Assembly: GCA_001600355.1 (NCBI GenBank)
Contig: BCJU01000004.1
Span: 1,901,865 to 1,961,900 of the forward strand
Direction: 5' to 3'
Origin: Meira nashicola
Lineage: Eukaryota > Basidiomycota > Exobasidiomycetes > Exobasidiales > Brachybasidiaceae
DNA length: 60,036 bases
Within the stretch, counting starts at the first letter, position 1. Every line of letters begins with the position of its first letter. Of the stretch, positions 8,159-18,159 are shown one piece after another. A model generated the notes under the pieces. The model saw only the letters and a list, made by a program, of their open reading frames with translations, did no database searches and had not been told where the DNA came from. The translations under genes were made by a program, and so were the position numbers.

Positions 8159-10562
8159 TTAATATGTCAAACTGCGTACCAATCCGTCCATGATTTGGAT
8201 TGCACCTGGTTTATACCATGTTTCGTGAACGTGTGGGAATGGTGTATCGAAGCCACCAATTCTACGAACGGGTGCTTCTAAGTTTAAAAAGCATGCTTGT
8301 TGTAAATGTGCAGCAATTTCTGCTCCTGCACCTGCTGTGATTGGAGCTTCATGAACGATTACGCATCTACCAGTTTTTGCAACACTTTCTGCTACCGTTT
8401 TTCTATCCCACGGTAAGATTGTACGTAAATCGATCAATTCTACCGATGCATTGCGAACGGATTGTGGAACATGTTGAGCGATTGAAGAAGGTGGATTTTT
8501 TACCATTTCCATTGCTTGAACGCATGAATAAAGAGGTGCTCCCCATGAAATAAGTGTAATATCTTTACCTTGTTGTAAAACTTCTGCAGTAGAAAGTGGG
8601 ATAGTAAAATCATCCACAGGAACGTGTTCGACTGAAAAGGGAAGAAAGAGAAATCATTTTTTAAGTTCAGTATAAGCTTGTTGAAAGAGAAATGTGCCAT
8701 ACTCACCACTTGAACGGTAAAGAATTTTTGGTTCTAAAAATACAACTGGATTCTCATCTCGAATGGAAGCCAATAATAAACCTTTTGCTTGAATAGGTGA
8801 ACGAGGAACAACGACTTTCAATCCTGCAGCTGGCATAAAAAATTGTTCAACGCTTTGAGAATGATAAAGTGCACCATGTCCAACGCCCATACAAGGACTA
8901 CGAATCGTTAATTTGCCTGCATTATGTTGATTTCCACTTCTGAATCTATATTTTGCTGCTTCATTAACAATTTGATCAAATGCTGGAAAAATATAATCGG
9001 CAAATTGAATTTCTGCAATTACTGTATGTCCCATTGCCGCTGCTCCTATTCCGAAACCAACAATACCTTGTTCGGTCAAAGGTGTATTAAACACACGTTC
9101 ACGACCAAATTCTTCTACCAAACCCATCGTACTACGAAACACACCACCAAACGAAACATCTTCTCCGAATACCAAAGTGGATTCATCAGATGCTAAGGCA
9201 TGAGATTGTGCATCACGAATTGCCTAGTAAAAAGAAGAAGAAAAAAGATATTTGTATCAGTATAATTGATTTCATATTGTCAGGATACATGGAGTCGCGG
9301 CAAGATCATAAAAAGAAGAAAAGGAAAAGTAGGTTTGCACGCGCTCGATTCGTTGGCAGAATTAAAAAACATGAACAAATGTAGAATATATTAAATGAAA
9401 TGACGTGCTGAAGAAAGTGTATGAGAAATAGGATCCGAAAAATGTGTTGTCTTTTCTATTCGCTTTGCTATGTTGATCAAGAAGAAGAAGAAGAGTCTAG
9501 AGCACGACGATGTGCGTCCAAAGTCAAAGCAACTTGACCTCCTCTTGCTTGATTCAATGTAGCAAGCAAACGAGCAGGTGTGGCGCTCAACAAGCCAACG
9601 ATTTGACTTCGCAAGACATCCAAAGTTGGCAATGCAGAAACATCACGCAAGCTTGGAATATCAACCACTTTTCTCACACCTTCACTTTGTTCAACAATAG
9701 CGGCCAAAGGTGTAAAGCGAGTATTGACGTTAGAAACAACTTTAACGTGAGATTGTCCCAATGCAGGTTTGGGTGCCACTCTACCTGCTTTTAAGGCACG
9801 ATCGGCCACCGAAAGAATACGGCTAATGTATGTTGGTGAAATATGATCAAAGGTCAACATAGCAATCGGCCCAACGAACAAATGATTGTTCTTTTGCAAG
9901 GAAGGATGTTTAGACATCCTTGCCAATTTGCGCATCATACCGCTTCGGACGATAGTCAGTCGTGCCTTTTTTGCGTCTTCTGCGCCATCAAGAGACACTG
10001 CTGCAATGTCATTACGAATTCGTGTCATTTCATGAACGCCGACATTATTGTGTTGAAACAAGATTATAACTTTGCTTTCTTCCAGCAAACGTTTATATTG
10101 TCCAAACAAGAATGCTTTGCGTTCAGGAAAGACACGTTGACGAGAAGAAGAAGAAGAAGAAGAAGCAATTACTTCAAAAGATTCCGTTGAAACTGGAGAA
10201 GCATGGGCAACAGACGAAGAGGAGAATGTACGATGCTGCTGTGACAGCAATCGTCTATTACGTACCGTATACATGTTCATCTTGCGAGCCTGTCTTTCAA
10301 TACCTTCTTCGCCGTCAGTCCATTGAATGCCGGGTGTTTGAGATGCTGATTTGGCATTATTGCGTAACAAAACACTTTGTCCAACGACTGGAATTTCTTC
10401 AGCTGCAGGTGGCGCAGATTCGACTGCACTTGATGTGGTTGTAGTTGCTTGACTTGTCGCTGAAGTTGAAAAAGGTGCACGACCTGAGCGCATTCCACGC
10501 ATCAATTGTTGAGAGACTGTTGGTCTTGAAGATCGTGCAAGTGGCGATGTAGCTGTATGCAT
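8159..10562 (-). CDS. BCKDHB: Branched-chain 2-oxoacid dehydrogenase E1 beta subunit, 3 exons, hosting uL10m in intron 1
   Basis: Beta chain of the thiamine-dependent E1 of the mitochondrial branched-chain keto acid dehydrogenase complex (Leu/Ile/Val catabolism). I join, on the minus strand, 10562-10266, 9223-8707 and 8631-8159, giving 428 residues with matching phases. Exon 1 ends [11 protein letters not shown], equivalent to human TQKMNLFQ. Exon 2 continues [12 protein letters not shown] then [12 protein letters not shown], and exon 3 continues from VEHVPVDDF to DGLVRSLTY. Intron 1 is GTACGT...TACTAG (10265-9224, 1042 bp) with a CTGAC branch-like site at 9283-9279. Intron 2 is 75 bp (GTGAGT...CAG). 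Exon 1 has a presequence-like start ([21 protein letters not shown]). Upstream of Met at 10562 the frame stays open into the aldo-keto reductase, so the true start is uncertain. Intron 1 contains nearly all of uL10m. Confidence 0.88.
9477..10280 (-). CDS. MRPL11: Mitochondrial large-subunit ribosomal protein uL10m, inside the BCKDHB intron
   Basis: Stalk-base protein of the mitochondrial 54S subunit (yeast Mrpl11, bacterial L10). The uL10 domain begins at [18 protein letters not shown], continues [14 protein letters not shown] and [12 protein letters not shown], and ends in a Ser run. The nearest Met codons (10280 and 10274) lie inside BCKDHB exon 1, in the same frame. From there [19 protein letters not shown] reads like a mitochondrial presequence ending before a Ser-rich stretch, giving about 265 residues. 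The donor GTACGT of BCKDHB intron 1 falls within this presequence, so the two mRNAs are mutually exclusive. The frame is also open upstream through BCKDHB exon 1 and the reductase, so the protein could instead be made as a longer fusion. A separate promoter cannot be excluded. AT-rich sequence (TTTAATATATTC-like) follows the stop and could support polyadenylation within the intron. Confidence 0.85.
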   Translation of the reverse strand: MNMYTVRNRRLLSQQHRTFSSSSVAHASPVSTESFEVIASSSSSSSRQRVFPERKAFLFGQYKRLLEESKVIILFQHNNVGVHEMTRIRNDIAAVSLDGAEDAKKARLTIVRSGMMRKLARMSKHPSLQKNNHLFVGPIAMLTFDHISPTYISRILSVADRALKAGRVAPKPALGQSHVKVVSNVNTRFTPLAAIVEQSEGVRKVVDIPSLRDVSALPTLDVLRSQIVGLLSATPARLLATLNQARGGQVALTLDAHRRALDSSSSS

Positions 10563-11675
10563 TCTGCGCACTGCAGTTCCACCAGGACCGAGCTCAGGTG
10601 CTTCTGGATCATTACGAGGTTCAAGGTAATGAGATCCATCTGCTTCGTGTGGTTTATCTGCTTCAAATGTGTTTGTTTTGAGAGAGTTGAGCATTTGTTG
10701 ATCCCGGTAATCTTCAAAGATATCCTCTTCCGTGTTCCATGTTTCAGTTGGATCGTTCGATCTCTCGATAGGTCTTGCTTGTGATTCTTCTGTAAGGTGC
10801 ACCACATCTTCCCATGCCAATTCTTTATCAGCAGCAGCAAATGTTTCTTCAATATGCGCTGGATTAGCACTTCGTGTCAAGGGAATGATACCACGAGCCA
10901 ATGGCCATGCGATCAATACTTGTGCCGGAGTCATATTATTGCGTGCTGCAACATCGTTCACGATTGGGTCTTCCAAATACTTTTGACGATTGATATGGGA
11001 ACCCAAAGTAGAGTAGGCTTGCAACATGATTTGATGGGCTTCGCTATAATGTAACAATTCAGTATTTGGAACTCCGAGATTAACTTCTACCTGATTAATA
11101 ACTGGATTTGTTTCGGTTGTGGCTTTCAACAGTTCTTCTGTACGACGAATGTTGAAGTTCGAAATACCGATACTGCGAACTTTGCCCTTTTTAACCATCT
11201 CTTCCATTTGTCTCCATGTTGTAGCCAAATCTTGCGATAACTTTGGCTCTTCGACAGGATAACCCGAAACGGAGCGAAGAGAAGAGATTTGAGAAGCATT
11301 TGGATTGGAAAAGGCAACAGGCCAATGCATAAGGTATAAATCCAAATAATCTACGCCTAAATCCTTCAAGGATGCATCGAGACCTACTTCTACTTTGTCG
11401 CCATGGAAGGTATTCCAAAGTTTACTGGTAATAAATAAATCTTTACGATCGATTCCTGATTTTCGAATAGCATCTCCGGTTGCATCTTCGTTTTTGTATG
11501 CCCATGCGGAATCAATATGACGATAACCAGTTTTAAGAGCATGAGTAACCGAAGCATGCGCTTGCTCTTTGTTCAATTTCCAAGTACCGAAACCGACCTT
11601 TGGAATACGTGCACCGTTTGCCAATGTCCACGAGGACACAGGTGCAGCTTTGCGTGCGATCATTGAAGCACGCAT
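10563..11675 (-). CDS. Aldo-keto reductase module, in frame with BCKDHB exon 1 and uL10m and lacking its own stop
   Basis: NADPH-dependent aldo-keto reductase fold. Residues 1 to about 330 cover the family from WTLANGARIPKVGFGTW onward. The catalytic tetrad is visible as Asp55 and Tyr60 (HIDSAWAY), Lys85 (FITSKLWN) and His117 (YLMHWPV). Later motifs are SIGISNF and a cofactor loop LTRSANPAHIEE. The start MRASMIARKAAPVSS looks like a mitochondrial presequence, which is inference. No stop codon occurs after the domain. About 40 further residues (ending LGPGGTAVRR) lead directly into BCKDHB exon 1, and the whole frame runs 732 codons to 9477. The feature end at 10563 is therefore a module boundary, not a termination. 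Either a fusion or polyprotein is made, or an unrecognised splice or internal promoter separates the parts. Substrate unknown. Confidence 0.8.
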
Positions 11676-12777
11676 GATTATAAAGTATGAAAAGAAGTTG
11701 GAAAAGAGATTTGAATGATGATGGTTTTAGAAACGCCTGCAAAAACAGTAAAAGAAACGGAAGTTTAATTCGATTACTTTGTCACAGGCGTGATGATGGT
11801 CGAAAGAAGAAGGATTGGTTTAATTCAATCTTCTAGATATGCAGCAGAACAGAAGTGCGGGGGTATGAGGGAAATTGAACTGAATCAATCCCAAAGAGTA
11901 ATTACTAAAAAACGACAAAACAGGAGTTTGAACAGAGAAAAACAGCTCACAGACAGAATCCTCTCTTCTACTCCTTGTCTTTTGTTCCGTTTCTTTTCGC
12001 AAATCAAGGTCAATATCTCTCTTCAGAAGAAGTGATCAGACCAGATAATGCATATAACAAGTCGACAAAGGTCAAGAAGAGGAGAAGTCAATCAAAAAAA
12101 AAGTCCTAGCGTAAGTAACCCACACACGCAGGCAGAATGCTTATTACATATGGGCGCGCAGGTCGTCTGGGTGAAGAAAAAAAAATGGGAAGGTGTGCCA
12201 AAAATAATAAAAAAAAAAGCGAGCAACAGGAGAGTGTGTGCTTGTAAGGCTTGGAATTGCGCTGCGCTGCGCACGCAACTAGCGCCGCGGCGAGTGAGCC
12301 GTCCGACCGGAGGGGAATCTTTAGGTTAATCAAGATGCACGCTTCCCCTCATTTCACGCCACGCAACCTGCTTCGTCAGCCCGAGGTAAACTGGGGTGCT
12401 CTGCCTAATCTTCTTGTAATTGCTCCACCGAACCGTTCGTACAAAACGCTCTGCTGGCCATAGAGCCAAGTAATTTTGACGGCGACTAGTTGAGCTTATA
12501 GCGTATCTTTTGGGCTCAAATTCAGGTATCAGATCTGGGAAATGCATCCCTCGATCTGAATATACTTTTATTTGCACAAGCTGATGAGCTGTCAATCTTA
12601 TCTCGTTCTAGAAACATTTTTCGATAATATCATCATTCTTCATCATTAGGAAGGAGTGGTATAAGATGTACACGGTTTACAGTGAATATAGTGAATGCAA
12701 ATAATAATAATAGAGTAAGATAAGAGAAAAAGAATGAATCAACGAAATATCTATGAATGGAAATGTGTTATGTTATC
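11676..12777. promoter_or_regulatory. Intergenic, upstream of the AKR-BCKDHB-uL10m locus and downstream of PMC1
   Basis: 1.1 kb with no credible gene. It contains A-rich runs near 12095-12215 and a short GC-rich patch near 12255-12310. It presumably holds the promoter of the reductase-led locus and the PMC1 3' end, which is inference from orientation. Confidence 0.45.
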
Positions 12778-15700
12778 TCACTTTGTGGTTGAGAATTTTT
12801 TGCTGTTGTGCCCTTTAAGGGTTTCTAATACTTCATCGTTGGATGAAGTTTCAGGATGTACTTGAATTTTTCCTCCTTGATATAATTGCCAAGAAGATAC
12901 ACTTGGATCTCCTGCTGCCGGTTCACTTCTACTTGCTTCTGGTGGATTAGAAGGATGCCAATTGCCCACAATACCTGCACCAATCAAAGCAGGAACTAAA
13001 GCCATCAAATTACCCGGATGAACTTCTGCTTCACGTAATTTTTGACTTCTAGTTTTGCCCATGAATGCCAATCTTGAACGTCCGCCGCGAATACGTGCGA
13101 ATGTGCCTAACTTTTGTGCTAATTGTCCGATCACAGGTGCATCCCAATCCACCTGATCAGCATCAGCTTGAACTTCTGTTGGTGAACGACGTTTGTGCTT
13201 AGGCAAGGCTTCTGGATCAGGCATTAATCCGAATCTGATCAAGATCAAATCGATAGGTTTAGTAGGAATCAATCGGATCAATAAACCAATTGGCCAAGAA
13301 ATCAATCCTGCGATCACACTTATTGCCCAATTAGTTCCGTCCAATTTAACAACACTGAATGCAGCACCACCAACGTAAACGATTAAAACTTGCAATCCAA
13401 CTTCGATAGCCATAATACCCATAAACCAAACATTTTTATGTAAACCTTTGAATATGTTCAAGTTTCGTGTCAAACTTCTACAATTGACTTGATTGAACAA
13501 TTGACAAAACACATAAACATTAAAGATTAATGCACGTAAAATTTCATCTTGAACTCTAATGCCTTCCGGATCGGTACGATTGTAACCTAGAATAGCATCA
13601 CCAGCAAAATTGAGCGTTAAAATCAATGCGAATTGATAGATAGATTGTCCGACAATCATCTTCCACATATCCGTTGTCAATAAAGGTGCTGTACGTCTAT
13701 CCGGTTTCCTATCCAAGAGATCGGGTGAAGCAGGATCGGTAGCCAATGCCAATGCGGCCAAGGTGTCCATAATCAAATTAATCCATAACAATTGAACGGC
13801 AGTAAAGACAGCTCTATCTGCAACTGCAGTAATAAATGTCACTCCAACAGCACCAATATTGACCGAAAGTTGAAATTGCAAAAATCTTCTGACTGCATCA
13901 TTTACACTTCTTCCCCACATGATTGCGGTAACGATTGATTCGAAATTATCGTCCATCAAGATGATATCACTTGCTTCACGTGCAACTTCTGTACCCGCAA
14001 TACCCATACTGAAACCAACATTAGCAGTCTTTAAAGCAGGAGCATCATTTGTTCCATCTCCTGTCACACCTACAACGTGTTCCATTCTCTTTAGACATTC
14101 GACTAATGTCTTTTTATCTTCAGGACTGCAACGTGCAAGAACTTGTAATCTAGGAACGATTTGCATCATATCCAAATCGTTTAATTGACGGAACATCGGC
14201 CCTTCCATAATTATACCACCAGGCGTAAAGATACCACATTGTGTTGCAATCGAACGAGCAGTCAATGCATTATCACCAGTGCACATCTTTACTTGAACGC
14301 CAGCTTTGGCACATGTTGCAACTGCGTTGCGTACACCTGGACGTAAAGGATCTTCGATACCAACAATAGAGATCAAGGTTAAATCATGAGCAAGACTTTC
14401 ATATTTCACCAAACCATCTTCGTCAAGTTGTGCTTCTTTCGGTGGCCATTCGGGTATATCTTTGTAACAGATTGCCAGAGTACGTAACATTTGATTCGCA
14501 TAGAAAATGATTGTTTTTGCCACATTTTGACGGGTATCATCATTGAACGATTTAACATCAATTTCTCCTGAAGAAGATTCTTGATGAACTTCAACATGTG
14601 AATTGCACAATTTAGTCAAAACTTCACTTGCTCCTTTCACGTATAAACGATAACCGCCTTCACGTTTTTTAACTACGACTGCCATTGCTTTACGCTCAGA
14701 GCTGAAAGGGAAATTTGTTACGACTTCATTTCGTATACGCGATTCGCGATAGCTCTCCCATTCCAATTCTTTCGACATTTTCAGTAAAGCAGTTTCTGTC
14801 TTTGAACCAACGAAAGTGGAAGAATCGGCTTTTGTATCTTTTTCCTTCTTTGCCATAAAGGGAATAGATTGTAGAAATTTGTCGAAGATTGATTTGCCTT
14901 TTGCATTTTCACGGATTGAACGAGCTTTTTCATCTTCTTCGAATGCGGTCGAATTTACGGCAATAGCATCATTGAACAATGTACGAAGAGGGCCGTCCAC
15001 TACTGAGCTCAATTCTCGTTGTTCTACAGCCCAATCACTGCTAGTCTTGCTTGCCCTCTTTGTCGTTTCATTTCCACCTTTTTGTGTTTCCACTCGTCCT
15101 TGATTTTCATTCATATCCCGTGCGAATTTCAAGTGAACACCAACACTACCTGCCACAACTGTCATCTCGTTAGAGGTTAATGTACCAGTCTTGTCAGTGC
15201 AAATGACGCTGCAATTGGCGCTCGTTTCACATGCAGACAAAAGACGGACCAATAGATTTTCCTTTGTCATTCTTTTGGTAGCAAATGCTAAAGCCAACGT
15301 TGTTGCCAAAGGTAAACCTTCGGGAACGGCAACAACAATGATCACAACTGCTTCAATAAGAATATCGATGAATGCTTGTGCTTTCTCGTCAGGAGTATGA
15401 GGTGAATCTGGTAATGGCTTGGCTAGTCGAACAAAGAATTTGATCATCAAAGCAATGAAGAGTAACACACCTGCAGTTGTACCGGCATACGCAATAATTT
15501 CTGCCAAACGATTGAGCTTTGCTTGTAGTGGCGTGATTTCGCTATCGGATCGTAAAGACATCATCAATTTACCGTGGAAACTTGTTGGGCCAACAGCAAT
15601 GACGACGTATTCTCCCACGCCTTCCATACAACGTGAACCGGAGATCAAGAAGCAATCACGATGAGGAATCTTTTCACCTGTACTTTCATGCTTTTCGAAA

Positions 15701-17193
15701 TCGGCAAGACATTCTTCATAAGAAACTTTGCGAATCATATCACTTTCACCTGTTGCGCCTGATTCATCACACTTGACATTATGACCACGTAAAAAGATAC
15801 CATCGCATGGTAAAACCTCTCCAGGTTCAATTTCCAGAATATCTCCTACTTGAACATGATGAACGTTCATCAAAGCACGCGTTCCTGATCGGATCACTTT
15901 CACATCTCTTTCTTCTTTTTTAGCATTCAACTTTTTGAATTGACGTTCTTTTTGCCAATCGTTCAAAGAACCAACAATATCAACAATCACAACTGCTACC
16001 AAAATTGCAACACCTTCAACCCAGTCCACGTTTGGCAATTCGCATCTTTCTTGACCCGGTGGAGGATTACTGCATTCAACAAATTCTGGCGGAGCACCAA
16101 AATCAGAGTAAAGACCAAGAGCCAAAGAGATAACTGCAGCAACGCATAACAAGATTAAAATTTTATCTTGCAATGCGAGCCACATCAAAAGAAGCAAGCT
16201 CTTACTTTTCTTCTCTGGTAATGTATTTGAACCATAAACACGCTTGCGATCATCCGAGCTTGCATGAACGAAAGGGTATTTTGATGATCGTTTTTCGTAG
16301 TCATGATTGCCTGATTCTAAATCTTCTTCATCCCTCAATTCTTCCTTTGGCTCCTGTGGTTCGATTGTATCCTCTCTTACCCCTGTACCGGAAGAAAGGT
16401 CAAGACCCTTCTCAGAATCGGTGCCCAAAGAAGCCAAAACACCTTGCACGCCTCCAAGATCTCGTAATGCGCCTACATTCTTTGGATCAACAAGATCAGC
16501 AAGTTCGATTGGACGAATACGAAAAGGTGCAGGATCCATCTCACGTTGTCTCTTTTTCAAAGCTTGCATCTCTTGTGCTTGAGCGGCTAAACGACCTGCT
16601 CTTGTTGCACCTGCAAAGTTTGCCTTTGTCTTTTTCAACCAAGAGCTATTCTTTGCAATTTCTTCATCTGCTTCTTTTGAAATTTCAGCCTTTTCACTTT
16701 TGAGTTTCTCATCTCGTGAAGCACCGGTTGAGATTGTTGCACTTTGATTTTTTGAAGTTTGAACGACATTATTATGATCATTTGATCGTGCATGCGTCAA
16801 ATCACCGCTCATATCGGTAAATGCAGGTGCAATGCTTGCTTGACGTAAATGAGCATGACGTGCTGCTGAAGGATCATTATCTCGCAAAGCCAATGTTGTT
16901 CGAATAGGAGTTGCAGATGCACTATCTCCGGAACCAGAAAAGTCCGAATGGGCACTGAACGTTGGCGAAGAAGGTGAAGGCACGTTAGAAGAATCACCTA
17001 TTCCAGTCTGTCCGGGAACTTGTAAACTCTCGTTTCTTCGATGTTGTCTGGGTTTATGCGGGGTCTCTCGGTTCTGGACAGCAGTGGTTGAAGTTGATGA
17101 TTCGAGATGAGCAACTTCCGTTTCATCTTTTGCTGATGTTTCAGTTGTGATGATCGTTGGAACAGCCGGTTTTTCGGTTGGTGGATTACTCAT
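12778..17193 (-). CDS. PMC1: P-type Ca2+-ATPase, vacuolar PMC1 type
   Basis: A 1471-residue type IIB calcium pump. In fungi this class moves Ca2+ from cytosol into the vacuole. The long hydrophilic Ser/Thr-rich N-terminal extension (about 330 residues) precedes the first membrane segment (LILLCVAAVISLALGLYSD). Key motifs are EPGEVLPCDG and CDESGATGESD (actuator), PEGLPLATTLA (ion-binding M4), the phosphorylation loop CTDKTGTLTS with Asp667, KGASEVL (nucleotide domain) and GDGTNDAPALK near residue 1042. Several hydrophobic helices follow. The C-terminus is hydrophilic and has no strong calmodulin motif that I can recognise. One exon, normal to long for the family. Calcineurin-type regulation is known for yeast PMC1 but nothing in the promoter proves it here. 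Confidence 0.95.
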   Translation of the reverse strand: MSNPPTEKPAVPTIITTETSAKDETEVAHLESSTSTTAVQNRETPHKPRQHRRNESLQVPGQTGIGDSSNVPSPSSPTFSAHSDFSGSGDSASATPIRTTLALRDNDPSAARHAHLRQASIAPAFTDMSGDLTHARSNDHNNVVQTSKNQSATISTGASRDEKLKSEKAEISKEADEEIAKNSSWLKKTKANFAGATRAGRLAAQAQEMQALKKRQREMDPAPFRIRPIELADLVDPKNVGALRDLGGVQGVLASLGTDSEKGLDLSSGTGVREDTIEPQEPKEELRDEEDLESGNHDYEKRSSKYPFVHASSDDRKRVYGSNTLPEKKSKSLLLLMWLALQDKILILLCVAAVISLALGLYSDFGAPPEFVECSNPPPGQERCELPNVDWVEGVAILVAVVIVDIVGSLNDWQKERQFKKLNAKKEERDVKVIRSGTRALMNVHHVQVGDILEIEPGEVLPCDGIFLRGHNVKCDESGATGESDMIRKVSYEECLADFEKHESTGEKIPHRDCFLISGSRCMEGVGEYVVIAVGPTSFHGKLMMSLRSDSEITPLQAKLNRLAEIIAYAGTTAGVLLFIALMIKFFVRLAKPLPDSPHTPDEKAQAFIDILIEAVVIIVVAVPEGLPLATTLALAFATKRMTKENLLVRLLSACETSANCSVICTDKTGTLTSNEMTVVAGSVGVHLKFARDMNENQGRVETQKGGNETTKRASKTSSDWAVEQRELSSVVDGPLRTLFNDAIAVNSTAFEEDEKARSIRENAKGKSIFDKFLQSIPFMAKKEKDTKADSSTFVGSKTETALLKMSKELEWESYRESRIRNEVVTNFPFSSERKAMAVVVKKREGGYRLYVKGASEVLTKLCNSHVEVHQESSSGEIDVKSFNDDTRQNVAKTIIFYANQMLRTLAICYKDIPEWPPKEAQLDEDGLVKYESLAHDLTLISIVGIEDPLRPGVRNAVATCAKAGVQVKMCTGDNALTARSIATQCGIFTPGGIIMEGPMFRQLNDLDMMQIVPRLQVLARCSPEDKKTLVECLKRMEHVVGVTGDGTNDAPALKTANVGFSMGIAGTEVAREASDIILMDDNFESIVTAIMWGRSVNDAVRRFLQFQLSVNIGAVGVTFITAVADRAVFTAVQLLWINLIMDTLAALALATDPASPDLLDRKPDRRTAPLLTTDMWKMIVGQSIYQFALILTLNFAGDAILGYNRTDPEGIRVQDEILRALIFNVYVFCQLFNQVNCRSLTRNLNIFKGLHKNVWFMGIMAIEVGLQVLIVYVGGAAFSVVKLDGTNWAISVIAGLISWPIGLLIRLIPTKPIDLILIRFGLMPDPEALPKHKRRSPTEVQADADQVDWDAPVIGQLAQKLGTFARIRGGRSRLAFMGKTRSQKLREAEVHPGNLMALVPALIGAGIVGNWHPSNPPEASRSEPAAGDPSVSSWQLYQGGKIQVHPETSSNDEVLETLKGHNSKKFSTTK

Positions 17194-18159
17194 TTTGACA
17201 CAGATTTATACAGACTGACGTTTCCGATAACAGTGGCAGTGTAAAAGAATAGTAATCGTAAGAACGATTTCTTTTCTTCACAATGGCAGAGAAAAGCGTT
17301 CGCTGACTTTTTTTTTCGTTTATGATCGTCTTGTATCCATATGTTAAAATGATGTTCGGTGTAGATGGAGAAGTTATTAATTGATCGACCAAGGAATTAA
17401 TTTGGATTGAGCGGTGAGCGAAATGGAAAATCGAAGAAAAGAAAATTCAATCCGCAAGATTGTATTCTTATACGATTTTCAGATTGCATTAATAAGGAAC
17501 GCCAGTCGAATGATGCGGAATAAGATCCAGCCTCTTTTGGCGCGAAGAAAGGCGGTGACAAGGGCGGTGTATGACGAAGCAGTATGCGGCGTAAAAAAAG
17601 GGTAAGGTGAATTAAAAGTTGTAGCTTTTGTGGATGGCTACTTCGAGGGTTGTATAGAATTATTGTCACGCATAAACTCAATGCATAAATTGTCTTGGCG
17701 CTGACTGGAGGTAGTTGAGCTAAATTTAGACCTCTCTGCTTGAAATGCGCCAAGAAATTACCTTGACACGGGTGCTATGCATTTTGCAATCAACGTGCAT
17801 GCACTTGTGTAGGTATGTTCATGAAAGTACAAAAACACCTAGGCGTGGCGCTGCTCTAATTCATCTTTCGTTTTCTGCACAGCCTCTTCCGCATCAAGCG
17901 CGAGAATATAGGCACTGCACTGTCCTGCAACTTACGCGTATTGTTCCTTAAAGGTATTCTAGAAACACGCTCGCATGCAAACTCACACAGCATTGCTTGG
18001 CCATCTGTCAAGGTGTCAGAATAAAGACAGATTCGATTCCTCGGATCGGGCATTTACGCAATCTTTTCCACTCTAAATATAACATTCAAAATGCTTCTTT
18101 CTAGGTAATTGTGGTACATATAAAATCAGATAAAATACAATAATACAATCGAATATAAT
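17194..18159. promoter_or_regulatory. Intergenic between PMC1 and YAF9
   Basis: About 970 bp with the PMC1 promoter at the left and the YAF9 3' end at the right. No coding potential is recognised. A tRNA-like GATTCGATTCC at about 18028 was examined and rejected. Confidence 0.4.

Noticed and set aside
16173..16703. 176-codon plus-strand frame opposite PMC1
   Set aside because: It is antisense to the low-complexity N-terminal extension of PMC1, with Leu/His-rich shadow composition.
18000..18060. tRNA-like T-loop (GATTCGATTCC) in the PMC1/YAF9 gap
   Set aside because: The flanking bases do not form a T stem, and no matching D arm, anticodon arm or acceptor stem was found.
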